NCBI RefSeq assembly: GCF_000960995.1
Contig: NZ_CP009435.1
Location: forward strand, 1,054,001 to 1,118,000
DNA length: 64,000 bases
Direction: 5' to 3'
DNA from: Burkholderia glumae LMG 2196 = ATCC 33617
GTDB taxonomy: Bacteria; Pseudomonadota; Gammaproteobacteria; Burkholderiales; Burkholderiaceae
Shown here one piece after another: positions 37,330-49,188 of the stretch. How positions within the stretch are numbered: position 1 is the first letter of the stretch; each line of letters begins with the position of its first letter. The notes under the pieces are model-generated. The model was not told where the DNA came from. It made no database searches and saw nothing but the letters and a program-made list of their open reading frames with translations. Both the position numbers and the translations under genes were made by a program.

Positions 37330-40300
37330 ATGGCAAGCACCACCCTAGGCGTCAAAGTCGACGATCTGCTTCGCGCGCGTCTCAAGGACGCCGCCGCGCG
37401 ACTGGAGCGCACCCCCCACTGGCTGATCAAGCAGGCCATCTTCGCGTACCTCGAGCGCATCGAGCACGGCCAGCTGCCGGCCGAGCTGTCGGGCCGCAGC
37501 GGTGTTGCCGAACTGGCCGACGGCCAGTCCGACGCCGAAGACGGCGCGCCGCACCCGTTCCTCGAATTCGCGCAGAGCGTGCAGCCGCAGTCGGTGCTGC
37601 GCGCGGCGATCACCGCCGCGTACCGTCGCCCGGAGCCGGAGTGCGTGCCGTTCCTGATCGGCCAGGCGCGGCTGCCGGCCCACCTAGCCGATGCGGTCCA
37701 GACGATGGCGGCCAAGCTGGTGGAGACGCTGCGCACCAAGAGTTCGGGCGGCGGCGTGGAAGGGCTGATCCACGAATTTTCGCTGTCGAGCCAGGAAGGC
37801 GTGGCGCTGATGTGCCTGGCCGAGGCGCTGCTGCGGATTCCCGATCGCGCCACGCGCGACGCGCTGATCCGCGACAAGATCAGCAAGGGCGACTGGCGCT
37901 CGCACGTCGGCCATGCGCCGTCGCTGTTCGTGAACGCGGCCACCTGGGGGCTGATGATCACCGGCAAGCTGGTCACTACCAACAGCGAGGCGGGGCTTTC
38001 GTCGGCGCTCACGCGCATGATCGGCAAGGGCGGCGAGCCGCTGATCCGCAAGGGCGTGGACATGGCGATGCGCCTGATGGGCGAGCAGTTCGTGACCGGC
38101 GAGACGATCTCGGAGGCGCTCGCCAACAGCCGCAAGTACGAGGCGCGCGGCTTCCGCTACTCCTACGACATGCTCGGCGAGGCGGCCACCACCGAGGAGG
38201 ACGCGCTGCGCTACTACGCGTCCTACGAGCAGGCGATCCACGCGATCGGCAAGGCCGCCGGCAGCCGCGGCATCTACGAAGGCCCCGGCATCTCGATCAA
38301 GCTCTCGGCGCTGCATGCGCGCTACTCGCGCGCGCAGCAGGAGCGCACCATGACCGAGCTGCTGCCGCGCGTGCGCGCGCTGGCGCTGCTGGCGCGCCGC
38401 TACGACATCGGCCTGAACATCGACGCCGAGGAGGCGGACCGGCTCGAGATCTCGCTCGACCTGCTCGAGGCGCTCTGCTTCGATCCCGAGCTGACCGGCT
38501 GGAACGGTATCGGTTTCGTGGTGCAGGCCTACCAGAAGCGCTGCCCGTTCGTGATCGACTACCTGATCGATCTGGCGCGCCGCAGCCGGCACCGCCTGAT
38601 GATCCGGCTCGTGAAGGGCGCCTACTGGGACTCGGAGATCAAGCGCGCGCAGGTGGACGGCCTGGAGGGCTATCCGGTCTACACGCGCAAGATCTACACC
38701 GACGTGTCGTATCTGGCCTGCGCGAAGAAGCTGCTCGGCGCGCCCGATGCGGTCTATCCGCAGTTCGCCACGCACAATGCGCACACGCTCTCGGCGATCT
38801 ATCACCTGGCCGGCCAGAACTACTATCCGGGCCAGTATGAATTCCAGTGCCTGCACGGCATGGGCGAGCCGCTCTACGAGGAGGTGACGGGCCGCGACAA
38901 GCTGAACCGGCCCTGCCGCGTCTACGCGCCGGTCGGCACCCATGAGACGCTGCTCGCCTACCTGGTGCGCCGGCTGCTCGAGAACGGCGCGAATACCTCG
39001 TTCGTGAACCGGATCGCCGACAAGACGGTGGCCGTGAAGGAACTGGTGGCCGACCCGGTCGAGGAAGCGGCGCGCATCGTGCCGCTCGGCGCGCCGCACG
39101 CGAAGATCCCGCTGCCGCGCCAGCTGTACGGCGATTCGCGCGCCAACTCGATGGGCCTCGACCTGTCGAACGAGCACCGGCTCGCGTCGCTGTCGTCGGC
39201 GCTGCTCACGAGCGCGCATCATCCGTGGCGTGCCGCGCCGCTGTTGGCCGACGAGGCGCTGGACGACGCGCCGGCGCGCGAGGTGCGCAATCCGGCCGAC
39301 CAGCGCGACGTGGTGGGCACCGTCAGCGAGGCGACGCCCGAGCACGTGAGCGCGGCGCTCGCGCACGCGGTGTCGGCCGCGCCGATCTGGCAGGCCACGC
39401 CGGTCGAGGCGCGCGCCGATTGCCTGGCGCGCGCGGCGGACCTGCTCGAAGCGCAAATGCATACGCTGATGGGCCTGGTGGTGCGCGAGGCGGGCAAGTC
39501 GCTGCCGAACGCGGTGGCCGAGATCCGCGAGGCGATCGACTTCCTGCGCTACTACTCGGCGCAGATCCGCGACGAGTTCTCGAACGATACGCATCGCCCG
39601 CTCGGGCCGGTGGTCTGCATCAGCCCGTGGAACTTCCCGCTGGCGATCTTCATGGGCCAGGTGGCCGCCGCGCTGGCGGCGGGCAACACGGTGCTGGCCA
39701 AGCCGGCCGAGCAGACCCCGCTGATCGCCGCGCAGGCGGTGCGCCTGCTGCGCGAGGCGGGCGTGCCGGCCGGCGCGGTGCAACTGCTGCCGGGCGACGG
39801 CGAGACGGTGGGCGCGGCGCTGGTGTCGGACCCGCGCACGCGCGCGGTGATGTTCACCGGCTCCACCGAGGTGGCGCGCCTCATCAACAAGGTGCTGGCC
39901 GGCCGGCTCGATCCGGACGGCAAGCCGATCCCGCTGATCGCCGAGACCGGCGGCCAGAACGCGATGATCGTCGATTCGTCGGCGCTGGCCGAGCAGGTGG
40001 TGGCCGACGTGCTTAACTCGGCGTTCGACTCGGCCGGCCAGCGCTGCTCCGCGCTGCGCGTGCTGTGCCTGCAGGACGACGTGGCCGAGCGCACCCTGAC
40101 GATGCTCAAGGGCGCGATGCACGAGCTGTCGCTGGGCAACCCGGACCGGCTGTCGACCGACGTCGGCCCGGTGATCGACGCGGACGCGAAGCGCACCATC
40201 GACGCGCACGTGGCCGCGATGAAGGACAAGGGCCACGCGGTCACTCAGCTGCCGATGCCGGAAGGCTGCGCGCACGGCACCTTCGTGCCGCCGACGCTGA

Positions 40301-41253
40301 TCGAGATCGACAGCATCGACGAACTCAAGCGCGAGGTGTTCGGCCCCGTGCTGCACGTGCTGCGCTACCGCCGCAGCGGGCTCGACAAGCTGCTCGACCA
40401 GGTGCGCGCGACCGGCTATGGGCTCACGCTCGGCATCCACACGCGCATCGACGAGACCATCGCGCACGTGATCGGCCGCGCGCACGTGGGCAACATCTAC
40501 GTGAACCGCAACGTGGTGGGCGCGGTGGTGGGCGTGCAGCCGTTCGGCGGCGAGGGCCTGTCGGGCACCGGCCCGAAGGCGGGCGGCGCGCTCTACCTGC
40601 AGCGCCTGCTGGCCACCCGCCCGGCCGGGCTGCCGAAGTCGCTGGAGGCGGCGCTGGTGGTCGACGCGCCGGGGGATCGCGAGTCGGGAGATAATCCGTC
40701 CTCGGCGCTCGCCGCGCTGCGCGACTGGCTGATCGAGCAGCGCGAGCCGGCGCTCGCCGCGCGCTGCGAAGGCTACCTGGCGCGCGTGCTGGCCGGCGCG
40801 ACCGCAGTACTGCCGGGGCCGACCGGCGAACGCAATACCTATACGCTCGGCCCGCGCGGCACGGTGCTGTGCGTGGCGGCCACCGCCAAGGGCGCGCGCG
40901 CGCAGCTGGCCGCGGTGCTGGCCACCGGCAACCGCGCGCTGTTCGCGGGCGCCGCCGGCGAGGCGCTGGCCGCCGCGCTGCCGGCCGCGCTGAAGCCGTA
41001 TGCGGGCGTGCGCAAGCAGCCGGACGCCGGCTTCGACGCGGTGCTGTTCGAGGGCGACAGCGACGAGCTGCTGGCGCTGGTGAAGGAAGTGTCGCAGCGC
41101 CCCGGGCCGATCGTGTCGGTGCAGGGCGTGGCGGCGGGCGCCTTCGAGAACGGCGACGAGGATTACGCGCTGGAGCGCCTGCTGACCGAGCGCTCGGTCA
41201 GCGTCAACACCGCGGCGGCGGGCGGCAACGCGAACCTGATGACGATTGGCTGA
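37330..41253 (+). CDS. putA: Trifunctional proline utilisation protein PutA
   Basis: A 1307-residue protein that oxidises proline to glutamate in two steps and represses its own regulon. A ribbon-helix-helix DNA-binding domain is at about 1-50 (STTLGVKVDDLLRARLKDAAARLERTPHWLIKQAIFAYLERI). Proline dehydrogenase follows to about 560 (RLVKGAYWDSEIKRAQ; FATHNAHT; YEFQCLHGMGEPLYE). P5C dehydrogenase is at about 640-1100, with FSPWNFPL-like ISPWNFPLAIF, catalytic Glu in ETGGQNAM near 872 and Cys in SAGQRCSALR near 905. A C-terminal domain follows. The ATG at 37330 after AAAGGAA starts exactly at the DNA-binding domain. The RHH domain makes autorepression at the upstream promoter likely. Confidence 0.97.
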   Translation: MASTTLGVKVDDLLRARLKDAAARLERTPHWLIKQAIFAYLERIEHGQLPAELSGRSGVAELADGQSDAEDGAPHPFLEFAQSVQPQSVLRAAITAAYRRPEPECVPFLIGQARLPAHLADAVQTMAAKLVETLRTKSSGGGVEGLIHEFSLSSQEGVALMCLAEALLRIPDRATRDALIRDKISKGDWRSHVGHAPSLFVNAATWGLMITGKLVTTNSEAGLSSALTRMIGKGGEPLIRKGVDMAMRLMGEQFVTGETISEALANSRKYEARGFRYSYDMLGEAATTEEDALRYYASYEQAIHAIGKAAGSRGIYEGPGISIKLSALHARYSRAQQERTMTELLPRVRALALLARRYDIGLNIDAEEADRLEISLDLLEALCFDPELTGWNGIGFVVQAYQKRCPFVIDYLIDLARRSRHRLMIRLVKGAYWDSEIKRAQVDGLEGYPVYTRKIYTDVSYLACAKKLLGAPDAVYPQFATHNAHTLSAIYHLAGQNYYPGQYEFQCLHGMGEPLYEEVTGRDKLNRPCRVYAPVGTHETLLAYLVRRLLENGANTSFVNRIADKTVAVKELVADPVEEAARIVPLGAPHAKIPLPRQLYGDSRANSMGLDLSNEHRLASLSSALLTSAHHPWRAAPLLADEALDDAPAREVRNPADQRDVVGTVSEATPEHVSAALAHAVSAAPIWQATPVEARADCLARAADLLEAQMHTLMGLVVREAGKSLPNAVAEIREAIDFLRYYSAQIRDEFSNDTHRPLGPVVCISPWNFPLAIFMGQVAAALAAGNTVLAKPAEQTPLIAAQAVRLLREAGVPAGAVQLLPGDGETVGAALVSDPRTRAVMFTGSTEVARLINKVLAGRLDPDGKPIPLIAETGGQNAMIVDSSALAEQVVADVLNSAFDSAGQRCSALRVLCLQDDVAERTLTMLKGAMHELSLGNPDRLSTDVGPVIDADAKRTIDAHVAAMKDKGHAVTQLPMPEGCAHGTFVPPTLIEIDSIDELKREVFGPVLHVLRYRRSGLDKLLDQVRATGYGLTLGIHTRIDETIAHVIGRAHVGNIYVNRNVVGAVVGVQPFGGEGLSGTGPKAGGALYLQRLLATRPAGLPKSLEAALVVDAPGDRESGDNPSSALAALRDWLIEQREPALAARCEGYLARVLAGATAVLPGPTGERNTYTLGPRGTVLCVAATAKGARAQLAAVLATGNRALFAGAAGEALAAALPAALKPYAGVRKQPDAGFDAVLFEGDSDELLALVKEVSQRPGPIVSVQGVAAGAFENGDEDYALERLLTERSVSVNTAAAGGNANLMTIG

Positions 41254-41338
41254 GCGATCCCGGCTGGTTGGCATGACGAAACGGAAGCGGCAAGGCAAAC
41301 CCGAAGTCGCTCCACTTACCCTGGTATTAGGAGAAGCT

Positions 41339-42478
41339 ATGCAACACACGATGAAAAAAGTGGCAGGCGCGACGTTGGTTGCGGTCATGTCGCTGGCGGG
41401 GGCAGCCCACGCGGAAGACGTGAAGATCGGCTTCGCGGCGCCGATGACGGGAGCGCAGGCGCACTACGGCAAGGACATGCAGAACGGCATCGTGCTGGCG
41501 ATCGAAGACTTCAACGCGACGAAGCCCGTGATCGGCGGCAAGCCGGTGACGTTCGTGCTCGACACGCAGGACGACCAGGCCGATCCGCGCACGGGCACCA
41601 CGGTCGCGCAGAAGCTCGTCGACGACGGTATCAAGGGCATGCTGGGCCACTTCAACTCCGGCACCACGATCCCGGCCTCGCGCATCTACGCGAACGCCGG
41701 CATCCCGGAAATCGCCATGGCGACGGCGCCGGAGTACACGCAGCAGGGCTACAAGACCACCTTCCGGATGATGACGTCCGACACGCAGCAGGGCTCGGTG
41801 GCGGGCATGTTCGCGGTGAAGGACCTGGGCAAGAAGCGGATCGCCATCGTGGACGACCGCACCGCCTACGGCCAGGGTCTCGCCGATCAGTTCGAGAAAG
41901 CCGCCAAGGCGGCCGGCGCGACCATCGTCGATCGCGAGTTCACGAACGACAAGGCCGTCGATTTCAAGGCGATCCTGACCAAGCTGAAGGCCGCCAAGCC
42001 GGACCTGATCTATTACGGCGGCGCCGATTCGCAGGGCGCGCCGATGGTCAAGCAGATGAAGTCGCTCGGCATCACGGCGCCGCTGATGAGCGGCGAGATG
42101 GTGCACACGCCGACCTTCCTGAAGATTGCCGGCGAAGCCGCGGACGGCACGATCGCGTCGCTCGCGGGCCTGCCGCTGAGCGACATGCCGGGCGGCAAGG
42201 CCTACGCCGAGAAGTACAAGAAGCGCTTCGGCGAGGACGTGCAGACCTACTCGCCGTATGCCTACGACGGCGCGATCGCGATGTTTACCGCGATGAAGAA
42301 GGCCGACTCCACCGACCCGGCCAAGTATCTGCCGGTGCTGGCGAAGACCGACATGGCGGGCGTGACCTCGACGCACATCGCCTACGACTCGAAGGGTGAC
42401 CTGCGCAACGGCGGCATCACGATGTACAAGGTCGTGAAGGGCGAGTGGGTGCCGCTCAAGAGCATCGGCGGCAAGTAA
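41339..42478 (+). CDS. Branched-chain amino acid ABC transporter substrate-binding protein (LivK-like)
   Basis: A 379-residue periplasmic protein with signal peptide MKKVAGATLVAVMSLAGAAHA (cleaved near residue 25). The type I binding fold starts EDVKIGFAAPMTGAQAHYGKDMQNGIVLAIEDFN and contains DDQADPRTGTTVAQKLVDDGIKGMLGHFNSGTTIPASRIY, the Leu/Ile/Val-binding hallmark. ATG 41339 follows TAGGAGA. No permease or ATPase genes adjoin it, so it must work with a transporter encoded elsewhere. It is 85 bp after putA and is followed by a strong terminator. Confidence 0.92.
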   Translation: MQHTMKKVAGATLVAVMSLAGAAHAEDVKIGFAAPMTGAQAHYGKDMQNGIVLAIEDFNATKPVIGGKPVTFVLDTQDDQADPRTGTTVAQKLVDDGIKGMLGHFNSGTTIPASRIYANAGIPEIAMATAPEYTQQGYKTTFRMMTSDTQQGSVAGMFAVKDLGKKRIAIVDDRTAYGQGLADQFEKAAKAAGATIVDREFTNDKAVDFKAILTKLKAAKPDLIYYGGADSQGAPMVKQMKSLGITAPLMSGEMVHTPTFLKIAGEAADGTIASLAGLPLSDMPGGKAYAEKYKKRFGEDVQTYSPYAYDGAIAMFTAMKKADSTDPAKYLPVLAKTDMAGVTSTHIAYDSKGDLRNGGITMYKVVKGEWVPLKSIGGK

Positions 42479-42544
42479 GGCCGCGTTGAGCGGTGGACGG
42501 GCCCGCGCGCCGCCGCGCGCGGCGGCTTCCGTCTCCGTCTTGCC

Positions 42545-42593
42545 AGGCCGGCCGCCGGGGCGTGCATCGCGCGTCCCGGCGGCCGGCCTTTTT
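42545..42593 (+). terminator. Rho-independent terminator after the LivK-like gene
   Basis: A perfect 15-bp GC stem (42545-42559 with 42575-42589) and a loop of 15 nt lead into TTTTT. It ends transcription 70-110 bp after the stop codon. Confidence 0.92.
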
Positions 42594-42998
42594 GTTGGGC
42601 GCGTGCCGCCCTTCGGTTCACGCTCGATCCGCCCTGCCGCCGTGCCTGCTCGACGTTGGCGTGGACGGCAGGAGCCCGCGCGGCGTCGGCGAGCGCGGAT
42701 AGGGAACCGCGCGGGAGGATGTAATCCGGACATGCGAGGCCGTCATCGCAGGCCTTGCCGCGGCCGGGTATCGCGTCCCGCTCGTCCACGCCATGCCGGC
42801 GCCCGGCCTGCCATGCGTTTTTCTCATCGCGGTCATGCATACGATTCGATTGCGCGCGGAAATTGTCCCTGGCTAAATCGGCCCTTACTGACTGACCCGC
42901 TTACCCACCGACTCACCGCCCCACGGGCCTGCACGGGCAGCGGCGGCGGCTCGCCCGATGCCGTCGGCGCCCGTGCTCCTTCGACCGTCGAGGCGACC
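42594..42998. other. Intergenic region before the aminotransferase gene
   Basis: About 405 bp without a convincing gene. The aminotransferase frame is open through it, but the N-terminus would be unlike the family. TTGCGC and CTAAAT near 42854-42882 could form a weak promoter. Confidence 0.4.
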
Positions 42999-44153
42999 AT
43001 GCAGAGCGCCACCAGGCCCCGCTCCAAGCTGCCGGACGTCGGCACCAACATCTTCACCGTGATCGGCCGGCTCGCCGCCGAGCACGACGCGCTGAACCTC
43101 GCGCAGGGGGCGCCGAACTTCGCGCCCGATCCCGCGCTCGTCGAGCGCGTCGCGCGCGCGATGCGCGACGGCCACAACCAGTACGCGCCGATGCCGGGCG
43201 TGGCGGCATTGCGCGAGGCGCTGGCGGCGAAGACCGAGCGCCTGAGCGGCGCGCGCTACGACCCGGGCAGCGAGGTCACCGTGGTGGCGAGCGCGAGCGA
43301 AGGGCTCTACGCCACGATCAGCGCGCTCGTGCATCCCGGCGACGAGGTGCTCTACTTCGAGCCGTCGTTCGACAGCTATGCGCCGATCGTGCGCCTGCAG
43401 GGCGCCGTGCCGGTGGCGATCAAGCTCTCGCCCGAGACGCTGCGGATCGACTGGGACGAGGTGGCCGCCGCGCTCACGCCGCGCACGCGCATGATCATCG
43501 TCAACACGCCGCACAATCCGACCGCCACCGTGTTCGGCGCCGGCGATCTCGCGCGGCTCGAGCGGCTCACGCGCGACACCGGCATCGTGATCCTCTCCGA
43601 CGAGGTCTACGAGCACATGGTCTACGACGGCGCGCCGCATCACGGCATGGCGAGCCGGCCGGCGCTGGCCGAGCGCAGCGTGATCGTGTCGTCGTTCGGC
43701 AAGTCGTTCCACGTGACCGGCTGGCGCGTGGGCTACTGCCTCGCGCCGGCGCTGCTGATGGACGAGATCCGCAAGGTGCATCAGTTCATGGCCTTCGCGG
43801 CCGACACGCCGATGCAGGTCGCGTTCGCCCAGGCGCTGGCCGAGCCGCAGAGCTACCTCGGGCTCGCGCCGTTCTACCAGCGCAAGCGCGACCTGCTCGC
43901 GCGCGAGCTGGCCGGCTCGCGCTTCGAGCTGCTGCCGAGCGAGGGCAGCTTCTTCATGCTCGCTCGCTTTCGTCGGCTCAGCGACGAGCGCGACGGCGAT
44001 TTCGTGCTGCGGCTGATCCGCGAGGCGCGCGTCGCCACCATCCCGCTGTCGGCCTTTCATGCCGACGGCACCGATACCGGCTTGATCCGGCTCAGCTTCG
44101 CCAAGGACGACGCGACGCTGGTGGAAGGCGCGCGGCGCCTGAGCGCCTTCTGA
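42999..44153 (+). CDS. PLP-dependent aminotransferase, class I (methionine aminotransferase-like)
   Basis: A 384-residue fold-type I aminotransferase. It has LPDVGTNIFTVIGRLAAEHDALNLAQGAPNFAPDPALVERV, the PLP-phosphate region ASASEGLYATISALVHPGDEVLYFEPSFDSY, NTPHNPTATVF, SDEVYEHMVYDG and the Schiff-base Lys in SSFGKSFHVTGWRVGY near residue 237. This pattern fits YbdL/kynurenine-aminotransferase-like enzymes that use methionine, Phe or similar amino acids with 2-oxo-acids. I chose ATG 42999 because it starts just before the domain. It is followed 43 bp on by an amino-acid binding protein, so the two may be co-transcribed. Confidence 0.9.
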   Translation: MQSATRPRSKLPDVGTNIFTVIGRLAAEHDALNLAQGAPNFAPDPALVERVARAMRDGHNQYAPMPGVAALREALAAKTERLSGARYDPGSEVTVVASASEGLYATISALVHPGDEVLYFEPSFDSYAPIVRLQGAVPVAIKLSPETLRIDWDEVAAALTPRTRMIIVNTPHNPTATVFGAGDLARLERLTRDTGIVILSDEVYEHMVYDGAPHHGMASRPALAERSVIVSSFGKSFHVTGWRVGYCLAPALLMDEIRKVHQFMAFAADTPMQVAFAQALAEPQSYLGLAPFYQRKRDLLARELAGSRFELLPSEGSFFMLARFRRLSDERDGDFVLRLIREARVATIPLSAFHADGTDTGLIRLSFAKDDATLVEGARRLSAF

Positions 44154-44196
44154 GCCGGTCCGCCCCGAACCCCGACCCCATGCAGGAGCGATCACG

Positions 44197-44988
44197 ATGA
44201 ACCGATGGAACCCGCGCGCGGCGCTCGCGCTGGCCGCTGCGCTCGCCTGCGGCGGCGCCTTTGCGGCGCAGCCGCAGGCCACGCTGCGCTTCGGCGTGGA
44301 GGCGCAGTATGCGCCGTTCGAATCGAAGGCGGCCGACGGCACGCTGCAGGGCTTCGACATCGATCTCGGCAATGCCGTGTGCCGGCTCGCGCAGCTGTCG
44401 TGCCAATGGGTCGAGGCCTCGTTCGACGGGCTGATTCCGGCACTGCAGGGGCGCAAGTTCGACGCGATCAATTCGGCGATGAACGCCACCGCGCAGCGCC
44501 GCCAGGCGATCGCGTTTACGACCATCATCTATCGCGTGCCGACGCAGTTGATCGCGCGCACCGCCAGCGGGCTGCTGCCCACCGCCGCGTCGCTCGCGGG
44601 CAAGCGGGTGGGGGTGTTGCAGGGCTCGATCCAGGAGGCCTATGCGAACGCCCACTGGGCGAACGCGGGCGTGGCGGTCCTGGCCTATCAGGATCAGAGC
44701 CAGGTGTATGCGGACCTCGTCGCGGGCCGCCTCGACGCCACGCTGGTGCTGGCGCCGGCCGGCCAGCGCGGATTCCTGTCGCGGCCCGACGGCAAGGGCT
44801 TCGGCTTCGTCGGCCAGCCGGTGCGCGACGACCGGATGCTCGGCAGCGGAATCGGCTTCGGGCTGCGCGAGGGCGACGACGCGCTGAAGGCGCGCCTCGA
44901 CGGCGCGATCGAACGGCTCAAGGCCGACGGCACCGTGCAGGCGCTCGGCCGCAAGTACTTCGGCGCGATCGATATCTCGGCGCAGTGA
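44197..44988 (+). CDS. Polar amino acid ABC transporter substrate-binding protein
   Basis: A 263-residue exported protein with signal peptide MNRWNPRAALALAAALACGGAFA. The type II (family 3) binding fold follows: TLRFGVEAQYAPFESKAADGTLQGFDIDLGNAVCRLAQLSCQWVEASFDGLIPALQGRKFDAINSAMNATAQRRQAIAFTT. This is the Lys/Arg/Orn/His type of binding protein. GGAGCG precedes the ATG. No transporter subunits adjoin it, so it may serve a permease encoded elsewhere. Confidence 0.9.
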   Translation: MNRWNPRAALALAAALACGGAFAAQPQATLRFGVEAQYAPFESKAADGTLQGFDIDLGNAVCRLAQLSCQWVEASFDGLIPALQGRKFDAINSAMNATAQRRQAIAFTTIIYRVPTQLIARTASGLLPTAASLAGKRVGVLQGSIQEAYANAHWANAGVAVLAYQDQSQVYADLVAGRLDATLVLAPAGQRGFLSRPDGKGFGFVGQPVRDDRMLGSGIGFGLREGDDALKARLDGAIERLKADGTVQALGRKYFGAIDISAQ

Positions 44989-45015
44989 CGGCCGGCGCCG
45001 GCCGCCGCGTCCGCT

Positions 45016-45627
45016 TCATTCGGCGTCGGGTGGGGCGAGGCGTTCGGCCACCTCGCGCAGCCATGCCTCGCTCCAGGTCAGCGCGCCCACCCGCAGGTGC
45101 TCCACCACGCTGCGGACCCAGCCGAGTTCGGTCTCGACGGTGGCCTGCAGCAGCTCGCCCTCGAGCAGGAACAGCCGTGGGATCTGCATCGCGAGCGCCG
45201 CGTTGCGCGCGGCATCGAGGCGTTCGAGCTCTTCCTCGAGCGCGCCGAGCCGCGCTTCGAGCTGGCGGCGCGCGTCCTCGACGGACAGCAGCGGCAGCAC
45301 CGACAGCGCCACCGGAAACGCCGGGAATTCGCGCGCCGGCTGCGCGAGCTGGTCGCGCAGCCAGGAGCGTGCGCAGTCGCGGCCCGCGTCGGTGATCGCG
45401 TAGACGGTGCGTTCCGGAAACATCCCGTCGCGCTCGGTGTCGTGGACCACCACCAGCCGTTCGCGCAGCAGCCGCTCGAGCGTCTGGTAGAGGCTGTTGC
45501 GCTGGCGCACGTTGATCACGTCGTCCTTGCCGCGCAGCTTGATGAGCTGCTGGATGCGGTAGGCATGCATCGGCGCTTCGGTCAGCATCGCGAGTATCGC
45601 GAGCGCCAAGGGGGAGAATTTCGGCAT
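45016..45627 (-). CDS. PadR-family transcriptional regulator
   Basis: A 203-residue regulator with an N-terminal winged helix (LALAILAMLTEAPMHAYRIQQLIKLRGKDDVINVRQRNSLYQTLERLLRERLVVV), followed by a VYAITDAGRDCARSWLRD wing and a long C-terminal coiled-coil domain of the AphA/PadR type (about 110-190). Such proteins usually repress neighbouring stress or efflux genes, but here neither neighbour is an obvious target. It is convergent with the amino-acid binding protein gene. Confidence 0.88.
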   Translation of the reverse strand: MPKFSPLALAILAMLTEAPMHAYRIQQLIKLRGKDDVINVRQRNSLYQTLERLLRERLVVVHDTERDGMFPERTVYAITDAGRDCARSWLRDQLAQPAREFPAFPVALSVLPLLSVEDARRQLEARLGALEEELERLDAARNAALAMQIPRLFLLEGELLQATVETELGWVRSVVEHLRVGALTWSEAWLREVAERLAPPDAE

Positions 45628-45724
45628 GTGTCCCGCGTAACGGCCATCGTCAAAAAATGACTGGTTATTTTATGACCTGAGGTGGCGCGGCACAACGCGG
45701 CCGCGACCGTACCGGGCCGCCGGC

Positions 45725-46156
45725 TCAGCCGAGGTGGGTGCGCTTGGCCGGCGCCTCGGGCGTTTCCATCGTGGCCAGGCCGTGCACGATCCCGCAGTCC
45801 TCTACCGTGTGCTCGCCCTGGCACCGGTCGCGCAGGTCCGAGAGCTGCGCCTTCAGGTGCTGCAGTTCGACGAGCCGTGCGTTCACATGGCCGATGTGCT
45901 CGTCGAGCAGCGCGTTGATCGAATCGCAGCGGTCGGACGGGTCGTCGGTGAGGCGCAGCAGCGCGCGGATCTCGTCGTGCGTCATGTCGAGCGCGCGGCA
46001 GTTGCGGATGAAGCGCAGGCGCTCGACGTGGACCTCGGTGTAGCGCCGGTAGTTCGCGTCGGTGCGCTCCGCATCCGGCATCAGGCCCTCCTTCTCGTAG
46101 AAACGGACGGTCTCGGGCGTGCAGCGGGCGGCTTTCGCGAGTTCGCCGATCTTCAT
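45725..46156 (-). CDS. MerR-family heavy-metal regulator (CadR/PbrR type)
   Basis: A 143-residue metal-sensing activator. The MerR helix-turn-helix is MKIGELAKAARCTPETVRFYEKEGLM, followed by a long dimer helix. The metal ligands are Cys in RCDSINALL near residue 77 and Cys-x7-Cys in CQGEHTVEDCGI near 112-120, the CadR/PbrR pattern for Cd(II), Pb(II) or Zn(II). A His-free tail THLG follows. It is divergent from the metal ATPase and shares with it a 19-bp-spacer promoter. Confidence 0.93.
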   Translation of the reverse strand: MKIGELAKAARCTPETVRFYEKEGLMPDAERTDANYRRYTEVHVERLRFIRNCRALDMTHDEIRALLRLTDDPSDRCDSINALLDEHIGHVNARLVELQHLKAQLSDLRDRCQGEHTVEDCGIVHGLATMETPEAPAKRTHLG

Positions 46157-46178
46157 TGCAATCTCCTGTCGGAAGCGG

Positions 46179-46209
46179 TTGACCTTGAAGTGGCTTCAGG
46201 GTGTTAACT
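46179..46209 (+). promoter_or_regulatory. MerR-type promoter and operator of the metal ATPase gene
   Basis: TTGACC (46179-46184) and TTAACT (46204-46209) are separated by 19 bp, the long spacer that MerR activators untwist. Between them lies the imperfect dyad ACCTTGAAGTGGCTTCAGGGT, similar in layout to CadR/PbrR operators. The site sits 30 bp before the ATPase ATG and 23 bp before the regulator start. Confidence 0.88.
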
Positions 46210-46238
46210 GTACACCGTCCAGCAACCAGGAGAGGGTC

Positions 46239-48680
<2,442 letters not shown>

Positions 48681-48691
48681 CGGCGGGCGAA

Positions 48692-48952
48692 ATGGGGCCG
48701 CTCGCGAGATGGCTCGACCGGCTGCTGCGCGGGGCCGGGCCCGCGTTTCACGTCCGACGCGACGGCCGCGCACCCGACGGCCGCGCGACCGGCCCGGACG
48801 GCGCCGCGGGCCGGCGGCCCCGCTTCATGCGGCCCCGGTTCGGGCGGCCGCGCGCGGGCGGGACGAGCGCGGCCCCGGTCTGCCGGCGCTGCCGCGCCCC
48901 GCTCGACCCGGCCGCGAGCTGGTGCGTTCATTGCGGCACGCGTTCGCGCTGA
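48692..48952 (+). CDS. Small zinc-ribbon protein
   Basis: An 86-residue basic protein directly after the metal ATPase, 11 bp apart and in the same direction. The first 60 residues are Arg/Gly/Pro-rich and look disordered. The last 25 form a CxxC-x10-CxxC motif (CRRCRAPLDPAASWCVHCG), the double-zinc-ribbon pattern. It could be a metal chaperone or sensor linked to the pump, but this is inference. The start ATG 48692 has a modest GGCGGGCGAA site. GC is very high, so a chance open frame cannot be fully excluded; the well-spaced Cys pairs argue for a real gene. Confidence 0.55.
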   Translation: MGPLARWLDRLLRGAGPAFHVRRDGRAPDGRATGPDGAAGRRPRFMRPRFGRPRAGGTSAAPVCRRCRAPLDPAASWCVHCGTRSR

Positions 48953-49188
48953 GCCGCGCGCGCCGCGGGCCGGGCCGGCAAGGCCGCGGCTGCGCACCGC
49001 GTCGCGCGGCGGCCCGCTCCCGGCACCGCGTCGATCGCCCCGCTCGCGGTGGCGCGCGCCATGTTTGCCGATTTTCGATAACGCGCGGATTTATGACTCT
49101 CTAGCATCGGTCACCGATCACCCGTTCCCGCCGCGCCGCATCAGGCGCGGCCGGCCCGAACGGGTTCCATTCACAAGGAGAGCAGGCG
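48953..49188. other. Promoter region of the ethanolamine genes
   Basis: A 236-bp spacer with a short AT-rich stretch near 49060-49110 that probably includes the promoter; I found no sigma-54 GG-N10-GC element here. Confidence 0.4.

Noticed and set aside
37684..41388. A 1234-codon minus-strand frame opposite putA
   Set aside because: It mirrors the PutA codons; the putA frame has catalytic motifs for both enzyme domains, and the antisense product has no recognisable domain.
45660..45724. Promoter shared by the PadR and MerR genes
   Set aside because: Both genes are on the minus strand and the MerR stop is at 45725, so the 97-bp gap is upstream of PadR only; no convincing hexamers were found.
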